Source: Clostridia bacterium (GTDB lineage Bacteria > Bacillota > Clostridia > Acetivibrionales > STF1-152). Taken from it: DNA of 49,653 bases. Below the pieces are notes generated by a model that was not told where the DNA came from, did not search any database, and was given only the letters and a program-made list of their open reading frames with translations. A program made the translations under genes and the position numbers. Shown one piece after another: positions 16,279 to 25,971 of the stretch. Position 1 is the stretch's first letter; every line of letters starts with the position of its first letter. Location of the stretch: contig JANQLN010000039.1 in the NCBI GenBank assembly GCA_028280575.1, positions 1 through 49,653 of the forward strand, written 5' to 3'.

Positions 16279-17340
16279 TTGGGCAGGCGCCAAAAGGGAG
16301 CTGTTACCGTTGAGGCTGCTATTGCTTTGCCGGTATTTATTTGCGTTGTTGTTTCAATAATATTTTTCATCAAGGTTGTATATGTATATAACATGATGCA
16401 ATTTGCACTGGATGAATCAGCAGGCCAGTTGTCTACATATGCTTATCTTGTACATGCTTTAAGGGTTAAGGAAAAGACAGAAAAGGCTTTTACCAATAAT
16501 GAACCGGAAATGGAATCCAAAGTTTTGTCCTTAACAGAAATAATTAGCGGTTTTAACGGAGATAAAGCTTCAACGGACACAGGCTTTAAGGAAAGCATTT
16601 TACGATTAGTTGGCACTGACGGGAAAAATGTATATGAGATTTTAAAAAGAGAAGCTGCTATCCCCATTGTCAGGAGGGCAATTGAAAATAATATTGAAAC
16701 CTCATTATATTCTGCGGATACTCGTCTTAAAGCTTTGAGTGTAAAAAATGGGATGGGCGGACTGGATTTTTCCCATTCGTCTTTTTTTGAAAACAACGGA
16801 AATGATATAGATATAATAGTCATATATACAATAAAATTACCCCTTCCCATTAAAATTTTCTCTGAATTTAAAATTGTCCAAAGGTCGTTCAAAAGTGCCT
16901 GGCTTGGAGGAGATGGAGAAGGCAGCCTGAAAGCAGACATCTGGTCGCTGAATAATTTGAGCAGGGGAAGGAAGGTGCATGAAATTTTTGGAGCTAATCT
17001 GCCTTTTCAGTTTCCCGGGATATCAAGCTTCAGGTCAGGTACGGCTACCTTGATCCGAAGCCTGGATTTTACATCAAAAACCTATAAAAATACCGATAAC
17101 CTTAAAAGCAAACTGTATGAATATATTGACAGCTTGGCCTCTTACAAAGGACAGTCCAGTCCCTGGGGGAAAGAAAGGATTGTAATCAATAAGGACGAAA
17201 TCATAAATAGGGAGCTTTTGCTCATAATTCCGGAAAATGAGTGGGGTCCTGAAAGTGAGGCAGCCTTTAATGATTGTTTAAATTATGCTTTCCAAAAAAA
17301 AGTTGTTATAAGGATAATAAAATATGGGAATATAAAATAA
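16279..17340 (+). CDS. TadE-like protein, long form
   Basis: A 353-residue protein opening with GRRQKGAVTVEAAIALPVF, the TadE-type G-x4-E prepilin signal, and one helix to about residue 35. The long exported part has no recognised domain. Start is TTG 16279, set by GGGAGG 8 nt upstream; the nearby ATG is out of frame. Third gene of the Tad-like set, 19 nt after the TadG-like gene, and 24 nt before polX. Confidence 0.72.
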   Translation: MGRRQKGAVTVEAAIALPVFICVVVSIIFFIKVVYVYNMMQFALDESAGQLSTYAYLVHALRVKEKTEKAFTNNEPEMESKVLSLTEIISGFNGDKASTDTGFKESILRLVGTDGKNVYEILKREAAIPIVRRAIENNIETSLYSADTRLKALSVKNGMGGLDFSHSSFFENNGNDIDIIVIYTIKLPLPIKIFSEFKIVQRSFKSAWLGGDGEGSLKADIWSLNNLSRGRKVHEIFGANLPFQFPGISSFRSGTATLIRSLDFTSKTYKNTDNLKSKLYEYIDSLASYKGQSSPWGKERIVINKDEIINRELLLIIPENEWGPESEAAFNDCLNYAFQKKVVIRIIKYGNIK

Positions 17341-17364
17341 AAGAATAATACGGGGTTGTTTATT

Positions 17365-19077
17365 GTGGATAGAAGTGAAATAGTTATGATACTTAATAAT
17401 ATTGGTATGCTTTTGGAGCTGAAAGGGGAAAATTTTTTTAAATCAAAAGCATATTATGATGCTGCCCGCAGGATAGAAGTGATGGAGGAAAACCTTGAAG
17501 AGCTTGTAAGAGATGATAAGCTTAAAGACATAAAGGGCTTTGGAAAGGCTCTCACTCAAAAAATAACGGAGCTTGTTAAAACCGGCAGGCTTGATTATTA
17601 TAACAGGCTTAAGGCTTCGTTTCCGGAAGGATTGTTTGAGCTTCTGAAAATACAGGGACTTGGCCCTAAAAGGATTAGTACGCTTTATAATAAATTGGGT
17701 ATTTGCAATATAGAACAGTTAAAGCAGGCATGTAACGAAGGCAAGCTTCTGGAATTGGCCGGTTTCGGCAGAAAAACGCAAGCAGCTGTTATTAAGTCCA
17801 TAGATGACCTTGACAAGTATTCAAACAGGTATTTATATTATCAGGCAAGTGAAATATCGGATTTAATTATCAAACTGCTGGATGAAAATGAATATGTTAT
17901 AAGGTGTAGCATTGCAGGCAGCCTGAGACGAAAAAAGGAGATTATAAAAGATATTGACATTATTGCATCCAGTGAAAAGCCGGATGATGTAATGGGCTTT
18001 TTCACGTCTCTTCCAATGGTAACAAATATAATTAACAGAGGCGAAACCAAAACAAGTGTAATAATGGATGAAAAAATCCAGGTGGATTTAAGAGTGGTTG
18101 GCGATAAGGAATATCCCTATGCCCTGCATCATTTTACGGGAAGCAAGGAGCACAATACCGCCATGAGGCATATGGCCAAGGATAAGGGATTAAAAATGAA
18201 TGAATATGGAATATTTGACCTGGATAGTGGTGAATCGGCAGACTGCCGGAATGAAGAGGAAATATTCGGACTTTTTGATATGGAGTACATACCGCCTGAG
18301 CTAAGGGAGAACAATGGCGAGATTAAAGACGCACTTGAAAGAGCACTTCCGGTACTGGTATGTGATAAGGATATTAAAGGAGTTGTCCATGTCCATACCC
18401 GGTACAGCGATGGCAAAAACAGTATAAAAGAGATGGCTCGGGCTTGCATGGGCCTCGGTTATAAATATCTGGGAATATCGGACCACAGCGAAAATGCTTT
18501 TTATGCAGGAGGCCTTAAAAGAGATCAGATAAAAAGGCAGCATGAGGAAATTGACCAGCTCAATGAAAGCTCTAGTGATTTCATGATACTTAAAGGTATT
18601 GAGCTTGATATATTGCCGGACGGGAATGTGGATTATGACGAAGAGGTGCTTTCCTGGTTTGATTTTACAATAGCATCGGTTCATTCGTCGTTTAATATGG
18701 ATATGGGTAAAATGACGGACAGGATTATAAAGGCATTGAAGAATGAATTTGTAACAATACTCGGACATCCCTCGGGAAGACTGCTTATGTCCAGGGACCC
18801 ATACAGGGTGGATATGGATGAAATAATAGCGGCGGCTTCTGAAGAGAGGGTAATACTTGAAATCAATGCAAATCCTTATAGGCTTGATCTTGATTGGAGA
18901 TACTGCAAAAAAGCAAAGGAGCTGGGCTGCAAATTTGCCATATGCTCCGACGCCCACAGCATTGATGAGATTTACAACATACCCTTTGGAGTAAATACGG
19001 CCAGGAAGGGATGGCTGACAAAGGAAGATATCATTAATACCGGTTCATACAAGAGTTTGAAAAAAGAGTTTATTTAG
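17365..19077 (+). CDS. polX: family X DNA polymerase with PHP domain
   Basis: Gap-filling repair polymerase with a 3' exonuclease-type PHP domain, about 570 residues, the usual length. The N-terminus has helix-hairpin-helix motifs (DIKGFGKALTQKI, IQGLGPKRISTLY). The palm has GSLRRKKEIIKDIDIIAS at about 186-203 (catalytic D-x-D) and VDLRVV. The PHP metal site is complete: HVHTRYSDG near 343, GISDHSE, HPSGR and CSDAHS. GTG 17365 is preferred, 9 nt after CGGGG; TTG 17356 is too close to it. Confidence 0.93.
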   Translation: MDRSEIVMILNNIGMLLELKGENFFKSKAYYDAARRIEVMEENLEELVRDDKLKDIKGFGKALTQKITELVKTGRLDYYNRLKASFPEGLFELLKIQGLGPKRISTLYNKLGICNIEQLKQACNEGKLLELAGFGRKTQAAVIKSIDDLDKYSNRYLYYQASEISDLIIKLLDENEYVIRCSIAGSLRRKKEIIKDIDIIASSEKPDDVMGFFTSLPMVTNIINRGETKTSVIMDEKIQVDLRVVGDKEYPYALHHFTGSKEHNTAMRHMAKDKGLKMNEYGIFDLDSGESADCRNEEEIFGLFDMEYIPPELRENNGEIKDALERALPVLVCDKDIKGVVHVHTRYSDGKNSIKEMARACMGLGYKYLGISDHSENAFYAGGLKRDQIKRQHEEIDQLNESSSDFMILKGIELDILPDGNVDYDEEVLSWFDFTIASVHSSFNMDMGKMTDRIIKALKNEFVTILGHPSGRLLMSRDPYRVDMDEIIAAASEERVILEINANPYRLDLDWRYCKKAKELGCKFAICSDAHSIDEIYNIPFGVNTARKGWLTKEDIINTGSYKSLKKEFI

Positions 19078-19120
19078 GGTCATGCTCCGGATTTTCAGGG
19101 TTCATTATTTTTAAAGCAGC

Positions 19121-19163
19121 TTGTACGTACAGGTATCATATGGTATAATAAAATGTACGTACT
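19121..19163 (+). promoter_or_regulatory. araR promoter with two AraR-type operators
   Basis: TTGTAC (19121-19126), 17-nt spacer and TATAAT (19144-19149) form the promoter. TTGTACGTACA at 19121-19131 overlaps the -35 box and TGTACGTACT at 19154-19163 covers the start point. Both carry the TGTACGTACA core of AraR operators known in Bacillus. Centres are 33 nt apart, about three helical turns, fitting cooperative binding and autoregulation. Confidence 0.8.
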
Positions 19164-19211
19164 GCAAAAGCAATATTTCAAAAATTAAAGATATGGTATC
19201 TTGGAGAAGCG

Positions 19212-20309
19212 GTGAAAATCATAGCGAACAGTAAACCTAAATACCAGGCATTAAAGGAATACCTTACCGGTATTATAAGGCAGGAAACAATGAAGCCCGG
19301 TGAAAGGATTCTATCTGAAAATGAACTGGCATATAAATTTGAGATCAGCAGGCATACCGTCAGGCAAGCTGTAGGTGAGTTGGTAAGCGAGGGCTGGCTT
19401 TACCGTATAAAAGGCAAAGGAACCTTTGTGGATAGAAGGCCGGACAGAAATCCTCCCGGTACAAAAAATGTAGGTGTAATGACAACTTACTTAAACGACT
19501 ATATATTTCCTTCAATTATCAGGGGAATAGACAACGTTATGAATGAACACGGGTATAATATAATGCTGGCGTGTACATATAACAGGCATGAAAAGGAAAG
19601 GAGCTGCCTTAACGGGTTTTTGAAAAAGCCTCTTGACGGCCTTATTGTAGAAGCCACTAAAAGTGCCCTTCCCAATCCCAATCTTGATCTCTACAGGGAA
19701 ATAAGCGCAAAGGGCATACCTGTACTTTTCATACATGGCTTTTATAACGACCTTAATTATTCATACATAGTGGAAGATGATGTCAAGGCCGGTTATATGG
19801 CAGCAATGCACCTTATTGACATGGGACATAAAAATATTGGCGGTATTTTCAAGGTTGATGATATACAGGGACACAACCGTTTCAAAGGCTATCAAAATGC
19901 ACTTAAGAGCAGGGGCCTTGACTTTAGTGATAATAATGTGGTGTGGTTTGATACCGGTGATATGGAAGCAGGGCCGGATATTGATAATCACGACGGAATC
20001 AAAGAAATGCTGGATTTGTGCACAGGCTTGCTTTGTTACAATGACCAGTTGTCTATAAGGATAATTGACAATTTGCGAAGCAGAAATTTAAAAATACCGG
20101 AAAACAAGTCACTTGTGAGCTTTGACGATTCTGAAATTGCTGTTGCGTCTTATGTCAAGCTTACAACAGTTGCCCACCCTAAAGAGAAATTAGGACGTAA
20201 AGCTGCAAATTCAATGCTGGATATGATAAATGGCGAGAAAAAGTTTTATGGAGTAAAAATGAAACCGCATCTGGTTATACGAAGCAGTACTTATAAACCG
20301 TGCATTTAA
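19212..20309 (+). CDS. araR: arabinose operon repressor, GntR/LacI-type
   Basis: Represses arabinose genes until L-arabinose binds. The 365-residue protein has an N-terminal GntR winged helix (residues about 1-72; ENELAYKFEISRHTVRQAV then RIKGKGTFV) and a LacI/periplasmic-type effector domain (VGVMTTYLNDYIFPSIIRGI onward, DMGHKNIGGIFK, VSFDDSEIA). This architecture is that of B. subtilis AraR. GTG 19212 follows GGAGAAG. First gene of araR-araB-araD-araA; two operators lie in its own promoter. Confidence 0.92.
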   Translation: MKIIANSKPKYQALKEYLTGIIRQETMKPGERILSENELAYKFEISRHTVRQAVGELVSEGWLYRIKGKGTFVDRRPDRNPPGTKNVGVMTTYLNDYIFPSIIRGIDNVMNEHGYNIMLACTYNRHEKERSCLNGFLKKPLDGLIVEATKSALPNPNLDLYREISAKGIPVLFIHGFYNDLNYSYIVEDDVKAGYMAAMHLIDMGHKNIGGIFKVDDIQGHNRFKGYQNALKSRGLDFSDNNVVWFDTGDMEAGPDIDNHDGIKEMLDLCTGLLCYNDQLSIRIIDNLRSRNLKIPENKSLVSFDDSEIAVASYVKLTTVAHPKEKLGRKAANSMLDMINGEKKFYGVKMKPHLVIRSSTYKPCI

Positions 20310-20419
20310 AGAATTTTCCCAAACCGGAGCAGGATGAAAGCAAGGACTTTTGCAATGCGGTTTTTAGATTGAGTGTTAAGCCGGGGACTGATCGCAATAT
20401 TTAAGAGGAGGTTTTGTAA

Positions 20420-22099
20420 ATGGAGAAAAAGTATGTTGTTGGTGTAGATTACGGAACCCAGTCGGGCAGGGCCGTGATTGTGGAAGCAGACACGGGAAAA
20501 GAGCTCGCAACATCCGTAAAGGAATATTCCCATGGAGTAATGGATGAATATTTGCCTGATGGAAAGACAAAGCTTGAACCGGACTGGGCATTGGAGCACC
20601 CGCAGGACTATTTGGAGGTTTTAGCCCAAACCATACCCGGAGTCTTGAAGAAAGCAGGTGTACAGGCGGAGGATGTTATAGGAATAGGCATAGATTTTAC
20701 GGCCTGTACCATGCTGCCTGTAGATAAGTGTGGAACGCCTTTGTGTTTCTATGATGAATATAAAGACAATCCTCATGCATATGTAAAGCTGTGGAAGCAC
20801 CATGCCGCACAGGATGAGGCAAATAAATTGAATGAAATAGCTTGCGAAAGAAAGGAAGAATTTCTTAACCTGTATGGCGGAAAAATATCTTCCGAATGGC
20901 TGGTGCCGAAAATATGGCAGATACTGGACGAAGCACCTGTTATTTATGAAAAGGCCTTTAAGTTTATGGAAGCTGCCGACTGGGTTGTCTTAAAGCTTAC
21001 CGGACAGGAGAGAAGAAACAGCTGTACTGCCGGGTATAAGGCTATATGGAATAAGAAAATGGGTTACCCGTCCAAAGAGTTTTTCAAAGCACTGGATTCC
21101 AGGCTGGAAAATGTTGTTGAAGACAAGCTGAGTACCGATATTTATCCCATCGGCTCTAAAGCCGGGGAATTGACTGCAGAAGCGGCAGAGCTTACGGGGC
21201 TTAATCCTGGGACGGCTGTGGCTGTCGCAAATGTTGATGCCCACGTTGCCGTACCCTCTGTGGGAATAGTGGAGCCAGGGAAAATGCTTATGATAATAGG
21301 GACTTCCACATGCCATATGCTGCTGGGGGAGGAAGAAAAAATTGTTCCCGGTATGTGCGGAGTTGTTGAGGATGGAATAATACCTGGTTTCCAGGGGTAT
21401 GAAGCAGGACAGTCCTGTGTTGGGGACCACTTTGAATGGTTTGTAAAGAATTGTGTTCCTGCCGGGTACGTGAGAGAAGCAAAAGAAAAAGGTGTCGATA
21501 TACACAGTATGCTTACCGAAAAGGCAGGAAAGCTTGCAGCGGGTGAAAGCGGATTGGTTGCCCTGGACTGGTGGAACGGCAACAGGTCGGTACTGGTGGA
21601 TGTAGACCTTACGGGTGTCATTGTAGGATGCACCCTTCTTACGAAGCCTGAAGAAATTTACAGGGCTTTGATAGAGGCTACTGCTTACGGCACCAGGATG
21701 ATAATAGATACATTTGAAGAGAACGGAGTGGCAATAAATGAGCTCTATGCTGCGGGAGGAATAGCGGAAAAGAATGAGTTAATGATGCAGATATATGCTG
21801 ATGTTACCGGAAAGGAAATAAGGATATCCGCGTCCCCGCAGGCACCTGCATTGGGCTCGGCAATGTTTGGAGCAGTTGCTGCGGGCAGTGAAAAGGGCGG
21901 TTATGACAGTATTGTAGATGCGGCTGAGGTTATGGCTAAAATAAAGGATATTGTATATAAGCCAAATCCTGAAAACGTAAAAGCTTATGACAGGCTTTAT
22001 GCCGAATACAAGCTGCTCCACGACTATTTTGGACGTGGAGAAAATAATGTAATGAAGAGGCTTAAAAAAATAAAAAAGGAAGCAAAAAAGAATGGTTAA
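20420..22099 (+). CDS. araB: L-ribulokinase
   Basis: Phosphorylates L-ribulose to L-ribulose 5-phosphate with ATP. The 559-residue FGGY kinase shows [14 protein letters not shown] at the N-terminus, [13 protein letters not shown] near 91-103, and the C-terminal [14 protein letters not shown] and [15 protein letters not shown]. Length matches AraB. GAGGAGG precedes ATG 20420. The last codons overlap araD by 8 nt. No separate AraR operator is seen in the 110-nt gap after araR, so it is read from the araR promoter or an unseen one. Confidence 0.95.
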   Translation: MEKKYVVGVDYGTQSGRAVIVEADTGKELATSVKEYSHGVMDEYLPDGKTKLEPDWALEHPQDYLEVLAQTIPGVLKKAGVQAEDVIGIGIDFTACTMLPVDKCGTPLCFYDEYKDNPHAYVKLWKHHAAQDEANKLNEIACERKEEFLNLYGGKISSEWLVPKIWQILDEAPVIYEKAFKFMEAADWVVLKLTGQERRNSCTAGYKAIWNKKMGYPSKEFFKALDSRLENVVEDKLSTDIYPIGSKAGELTAEAAELTGLNPGTAVAVANVDAHVAVPSVGIVEPGKMLMIIGTSTCHMLLGEEEKIVPGMCGVVEDGIIPGFQGYEAGQSCVGDHFEWFVKNCVPAGYVREAKEKGVDIHSMLTEKAGKLAAGESGLVALDWWNGNRSVLVDVDLTGVIVGCTLLTKPEEIYRALIEATAYGTRMIIDTFEENGVAINELYAAGGIAEKNELMMQIYADVTGKEIRISASPQAPALGSAMFGAVAAGSEKGGYDSIVDAAEVMAKIKDIVYKPNPENVKAYDRLYAEYKLLHDYFGRGENNVMKRLKKIKKEAKKNG

Positions 22100-22814
22100 T
22101 AAATTGGAAAGATTGAAAAGGGATGTATGGAAGGCTAATTTAAAACTGCCAGAATACGGACTTGTGACATTCACATGGGGTAATGTAAGCGGAATAGACC
22201 GTGAAAAGGGACTGGTTGTTATTAAACCAAGCGGTGTGCCCTATAACGGGCTGAAGCTGGAACACATGGTAGTGACGGATCTTTTGGGAAATAAGGTAGA
22301 AGGTGAGCTGAAGCCTTCGTCGGACACACCTACCCATCTTGCCCTGTATAATGCCTTTAAAGACATCGGCGGAGTTGTCCATACCCATTCCCCGTGGGCG
22401 ACAGGGTTTGCACAGGCAGGCAGCTCCGTACCTGCATTAGGCACAACTCATGCCGACTATTTTTACGGTGATATACCATGTACCCGGAGGATGACTGAAA
22501 ATGAAATAAAGGGGGATTATGAAAAGGAAACGGGTAATGTGATTGTAGAGGCATTTAAGGGCATTGATCCAATGGATATTCCCGGAGTACTGGTAAATAT
22601 GCACGGTCCTTTCACATGGGGAAAGGATGCCGGTGATGCGGTGCACAACTCGGTGGTACTTGAAGAAATTTCAAAAATAGCTTTAAGAACAATTATGATT
22701 AATCCGCAGATTAATTCCATGGATAAAACCCTTTTGGACAAACATTTTTTAAGAAAGCATGGAAGCTGCGCATATTATGGTCAGCAGAACCAATTATCAG
22801 ATAAACGGGGGTAA
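22092..22814 (+). CDS. araD: L-ribulose-5-phosphate 4-epimerase
   Basis: Converts L-ribulose 5-phosphate to D-xylulose 5-phosphate, feeding the pentose phosphate pathway. The 240-residue class II aldolase-fold protein has the zinc ligands H97 and H99 in [13 protein letters not shown], then [16 protein letters not shown] and the C-terminal [13 protein letters not shown] 22092 lies inside the end of araB, indicating coupling. Its last few residues, LSDKRG, are followed by the araA ribosome site. Confidence 0.95.
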   Translation: MVNKLERLKRDVWKANLKLPEYGLVTFTWGNVSGIDREKGLVVIKPSGVPYNGLKLEHMVVTDLLGNKVEGELKPSSDTPTHLALYNAFKDIGGVVHTHSPWATGFAQAGSSVPALGTTHADYFYGDIPCTRRMTENEIKGDYEKETGNVIVEAFKGIDPMDIPGVLVNMHGPFTWGKDAGDAVHNSVVLEEISKIALRTIMINPQINSMDKTLLDKHFLRKHGSCAYYGQQNQLSDKRG

Positions 22815-22818
22815 TAAT

Positions 22819-24309
22819 ATGATTAGTATTAAAAAATATGAATTCTGGTTTGTTACCGGCAGCCAGCATCTATATGGAGAAGAAACCCTGAATAAGGCTG
22901 CAGGGCATTCAAGGGAAATATCCGGCTTTTTAAGCAATAGTTCAAGCCTGGCCTGCAAGGTGGTATTTAAGCCTGTTCTTACAAACCCGGACGAAATAAG
23001 AAGGCTTTGCATGGATGCCAATGCTGATAACGCATGTGCAGGACTTATAACCTGGATGCACACCTTTTCACCTGCGAAGATGTGGATAGGGGGATTATCA
23101 CAGCTTGAAAAACCGTTGCTGCACCTTCATACCCAGTACAACAGGGATATTCCCTGGGACAGCATTGACATGGACTTTATGAATCTTAACCAGTCTGCCC
23201 ACGGTGACCGCGAATATGGCTTTATTGGGGCCAGGATGAGGTTGCCGCGCAAGATAGTTGCCGGCTACTGGAAGGACGAGGAGGTTTTAAGGAGAATTGA
23301 CGCCTGGATGAGAGCATCATGCGCCAGGCTGGAAGCGGCTGGTCTCAAGATAGCCCGTTTTGGGGACAATATGAGAGAGGTTGCCGTAACGGAAGGAGAC
23401 AAGGTACAGGCACAGATTAAATTTGGATGGTCGGTAAACGGCTATGGAATTGGAGACCTGGCTGATTACATCAATGAAGTGCCGGCCTCATGCATTGACG
23501 AATTAATGGATGAATATTCCCAATTGTATGTTATGGACGGCGAATGCTTGAAAGATGGTCCTTCCCGCGATGCGGTACTCGAGCAGGCAAGGATTGAGCT
23601 TGGGATGAAAGCATTTCTCGAGGAAGGGGGATTTGGAGTCTTTACTACAACATTTGAAGATTTACATGGGATAAAACAATTGCCGGGCCTTGCAGTGCAG
23701 CGCTTAATGGAAGCGGGGTACGGGTTTGGCGGTGAAGGAGACTGGAAAACAGCAGCATTGGTACGCCTGATGAAAATTATGGCATCAGGGCTTAACGGAG
23801 GTACATCGTTTATGGAAGATTACACTTACCATATGGAACCGGGAAATGAGCTGGTGCTTGGAGCGCATATGCTTGAGGTGTGCCCTACAATTGCTGCCCG
23901 GAAGCCGAGGATAGAGGTCCATCCTCTTTCAATAGGAGGAAAGGGCGACCCTGCACGTATTGTATTTGACGGTAAAAGCGGTGCGGCAATCTGTGCATCA
24001 TTAATTGATATGGGCGGGCGTTTCCGTCTCATTATAAACCAGGTGGAAGCTGTGGGAATGGAAAAGGCAATGCCGAAACTGCCGGTTGCCAGAGTTCTAT
24101 GGAAACCCCTGCCTTCACTCAAAGATTCGGCAGAGTGCTGGATTAGGGCGGGAGGAGCACATCATACCTGTTTTTCATATGATGTTAAAGCAGAGCATCT
24201 TGTGGATTTTGCACAGATGTCGGAAATAGAGTGTGTCATAATTGATGAGAATACTAACCCTTTGGAGTTTAGTAACCGGCTTAGATGGAATGATATGGTA
24301 TGGCAGTGA
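22819..24309 (+). CDS. araA: L-arabinose isomerase
   Basis: Isomerises L-arabinose to L-ribulose, the first catabolic step. The 496-residue protein begins near FWFVTGSQHLYGEE, and contains LHTQYNRDIPWDSIDMDFMN, QSAHGDREYGF, and the metal-site region TSFMEDYTYHM plus GAHMLEVCPT. ATG 22819 is chosen because GGGGG lies about 8 nt upstream and the protein then starts as in the family; upstream in-frame ATGs fall inside araD. Last gene of the ara operon. Confidence 0.96.
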   Translation: MISIKKYEFWFVTGSQHLYGEETLNKAAGHSREISGFLSNSSSLACKVVFKPVLTNPDEIRRLCMDANADNACAGLITWMHTFSPAKMWIGGLSQLEKPLLHLHTQYNRDIPWDSIDMDFMNLNQSAHGDREYGFIGARMRLPRKIVAGYWKDEEVLRRIDAWMRASCARLEAAGLKIARFGDNMREVAVTEGDKVQAQIKFGWSVNGYGIGDLADYINEVPASCIDELMDEYSQLYVMDGECLKDGPSRDAVLEQARIELGMKAFLEEGGFGVFTTTFEDLHGIKQLPGLAVQRLMEAGYGFGGEGDWKTAALVRLMKIMASGLNGGTSFMEDYTYHMEPGNELVLGAHMLEVCPTIAARKPRIEVHPLSIGGKGDPARIVFDGKSGAAICASLIDMGGRFRLIINQVEAVGMEKAMPKLPVARVLWKPLPSLKDSAECWIRAGGAHHTCFSYDVKAEHLVDFAQMSEIECVIIDENTNPLEFSNRLRWNDMVWQ

Positions 24310-24421
24310 CAATATAATTAACATATGACATTATAATTTTAACAATAGCATAACCATTTATTAAAATTTCTTTTCTATAATGGACGGGTGTTAAAAATAA
24401 ATTGGAGAAGGAGTTTTTTAA

Positions 24422-25876
24422 ATGAAAAAGGCTTACGGAAAATTGAGTATAATTGCTTTAATAGCAATTATAATGATTACGGCTTTAGTCCCGGCTTCTG
24501 TTACGGCGGAAGAAAAATCAATACCTAAATATGTTTTTTACTTTATCGGAGACGGATTGGGTGCGGCGCAAAGACAGGCGGCCGAATTTTATTTAAGTGA
24601 AACCGGTGAAGATTCCGGTGCAAATCTTGTTATGAATAAGTTCCCTGTAGTTGGAATAAATACAACTTATTCTGCAAACACCTTAATAACGGACTCAGCC
24701 GCAGCCGGTACGGCTCTTGCAACCGGTTACAAAACTAATTCGGGAATGATTTCGGTACTTCCCGACGGAAAGGAAGTAAAAACCCTTATAGAATGTGCTG
24801 AAGATGCAGGTATGGCTACAGGTATCGTAACAACAACCAGGCTTACCCATGCGACACCGGCAACATTTGCATCCCATAACCTGTCAAGAAATAATGAAAA
24901 TGAAATAGCGGCGGATTATTTAGACAGCGGGGTTGAATTTTTTGCAGGCGGAGGAGTAAGGAATTTTCTTCCTGCCGATTGGAAGGACAGCCAGTTGGAT
25001 GCTGTAGGCAAAGCAATTAAGTCAAAAAGGTCCGATGATAGAAATCTTATTGCAGAATTTATCGGGAAGGGATATAAAACATTTTACGGATGGAAGGGCG
25101 GAGAGAATTTCATTAATTTCAGCCCAACCGGTCAAAAAAAGGTATTCGCAGCATTTACATATACACATATCCCTTACGAGATTGACAGGATTAACAATGA
25201 ATATACTGTTCCGAGCCTTTCCCAGATGACGCAAAAGGGTATAGATGTGCTTTCCAAATATGACAATGGATTTTTCATGATGATAGAAGGCGGAAGGATA
25301 GACCATGCATGTCATAATAACGATGTAATGGGTACTATATATGATACATTGGCATTTGACGAAGCAGTGAAAACCGCATATGATTTTTATCTTGAGCATC
25401 CGGACGAAACATTGATTGTAGTGGTTGGAGACCATGAAACAGGCGGAATGGGATTGGGATTTGCAAATCAATACTTCATGAAAATGAAAGAGCTTGAAGG
25501 AGTGAAGGTTTCAATAGAAGACGTTTTAAAGCATGTGTATGATGGAGACAGAGATGCTTACTATGAATACATTAGTGAAAATCTCAGCCTGGAAGACCTC
25601 ACCGAATGGGAAAAGTCTAAAATCGAATATTCGATGGATATGAAGGACGCAGGTAAATCTATTGTCGAATTCGGTTCTTATGACCCGCTGGCAATACAGA
25701 CAGCCCAGATTGTTTCAGGCAGGGCACAAATAATGTGGACTTCAAACGGCCATACGGGCACTTTGATACCCATGTGTGCAATAGGAGTTTGTGCGGAGCA
25801 GTTCGGCGGCTACAAGGATAATACTGAAATAGGTATGGCTATGGCTGACGTAATGGGATTTGAACTGACTAAATAA
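24422..25876 (+). CDS. secreted alkaline phosphatase
   Basis: Extracellular phosphomonoesterase of 484 residues. A Sec signal peptide runs to about A29 (PASVTA). The active site is complete: metal ligand D44 in FIGDGLG, nucleophile S92 in TDSAAAGTALATGY, EGGRIDHACHNND, VVGDHETGGMG and SNGHTGTLIP. It releases phosphate from organic esters under phosphate limitation. Own ribosome site GGAGAAGGAG. It is separated from araA by 112 nt and followed by a hairpin, so it is probably monocistronic. No Pho box was recognised. Confidence 0.93.
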   Translation: MKKAYGKLSIIALIAIIMITALVPASVTAEEKSIPKYVFYFIGDGLGAAQRQAAEFYLSETGEDSGANLVMNKFPVVGINTTYSANTLITDSAAAGTALATGYKTNSGMISVLPDGKEVKTLIECAEDAGMATGIVTTTRLTHATPATFASHNLSRNNENEIAADYLDSGVEFFAGGGVRNFLPADWKDSQLDAVGKAIKSKRSDDRNLIAEFIGKGYKTFYGWKGGENFINFSPTGQKKVFAAFTYTHIPYEIDRINNEYTVPSLSQMTQKGIDVLSKYDNGFFMMIEGGRIDHACHNNDVMGTIYDTLAFDEAVKTAYDFYLEHPDETLIVVVGDHETGGMGLGFANQYFMKMKELEGVKVSIEDVLKHVYDGDRDAYYEYISENLSLEDLTEWEKSKIEYSMDMKDAGKSIVEFGSYDPLAIQTAQIVSGRAQIMWTSNGHTGTLIPMCAIGVCAEQFGGYKDNTEIGMAMADVMGFELTK

Positions 25877-25911
25877 AACCCTGGAAGCCTGCTGTTCCTT
25901 TAATATATGAT

Positions 25912-25953
25912 ACAGCCAAACAGCAAATTATATGTTGTTTGGCTGTGTTTGTT
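25912..25953 (+). terminator. hairpin between phosphatase and YibE/F genes
   Basis: Arms ACAGCCAAACAGCA (25912-25925) and TGTTGTTTGGCTGT (25934-25947) with loop AATTATA, followed by GTTTGTT. It ends just before the ribosome site of the next gene, so it may terminate the phosphatase transcript or act as an attenuating stem. Confidence 0.6.
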
Positions 25954-25971
25954 AAGGAGAGGTTTAAACAC

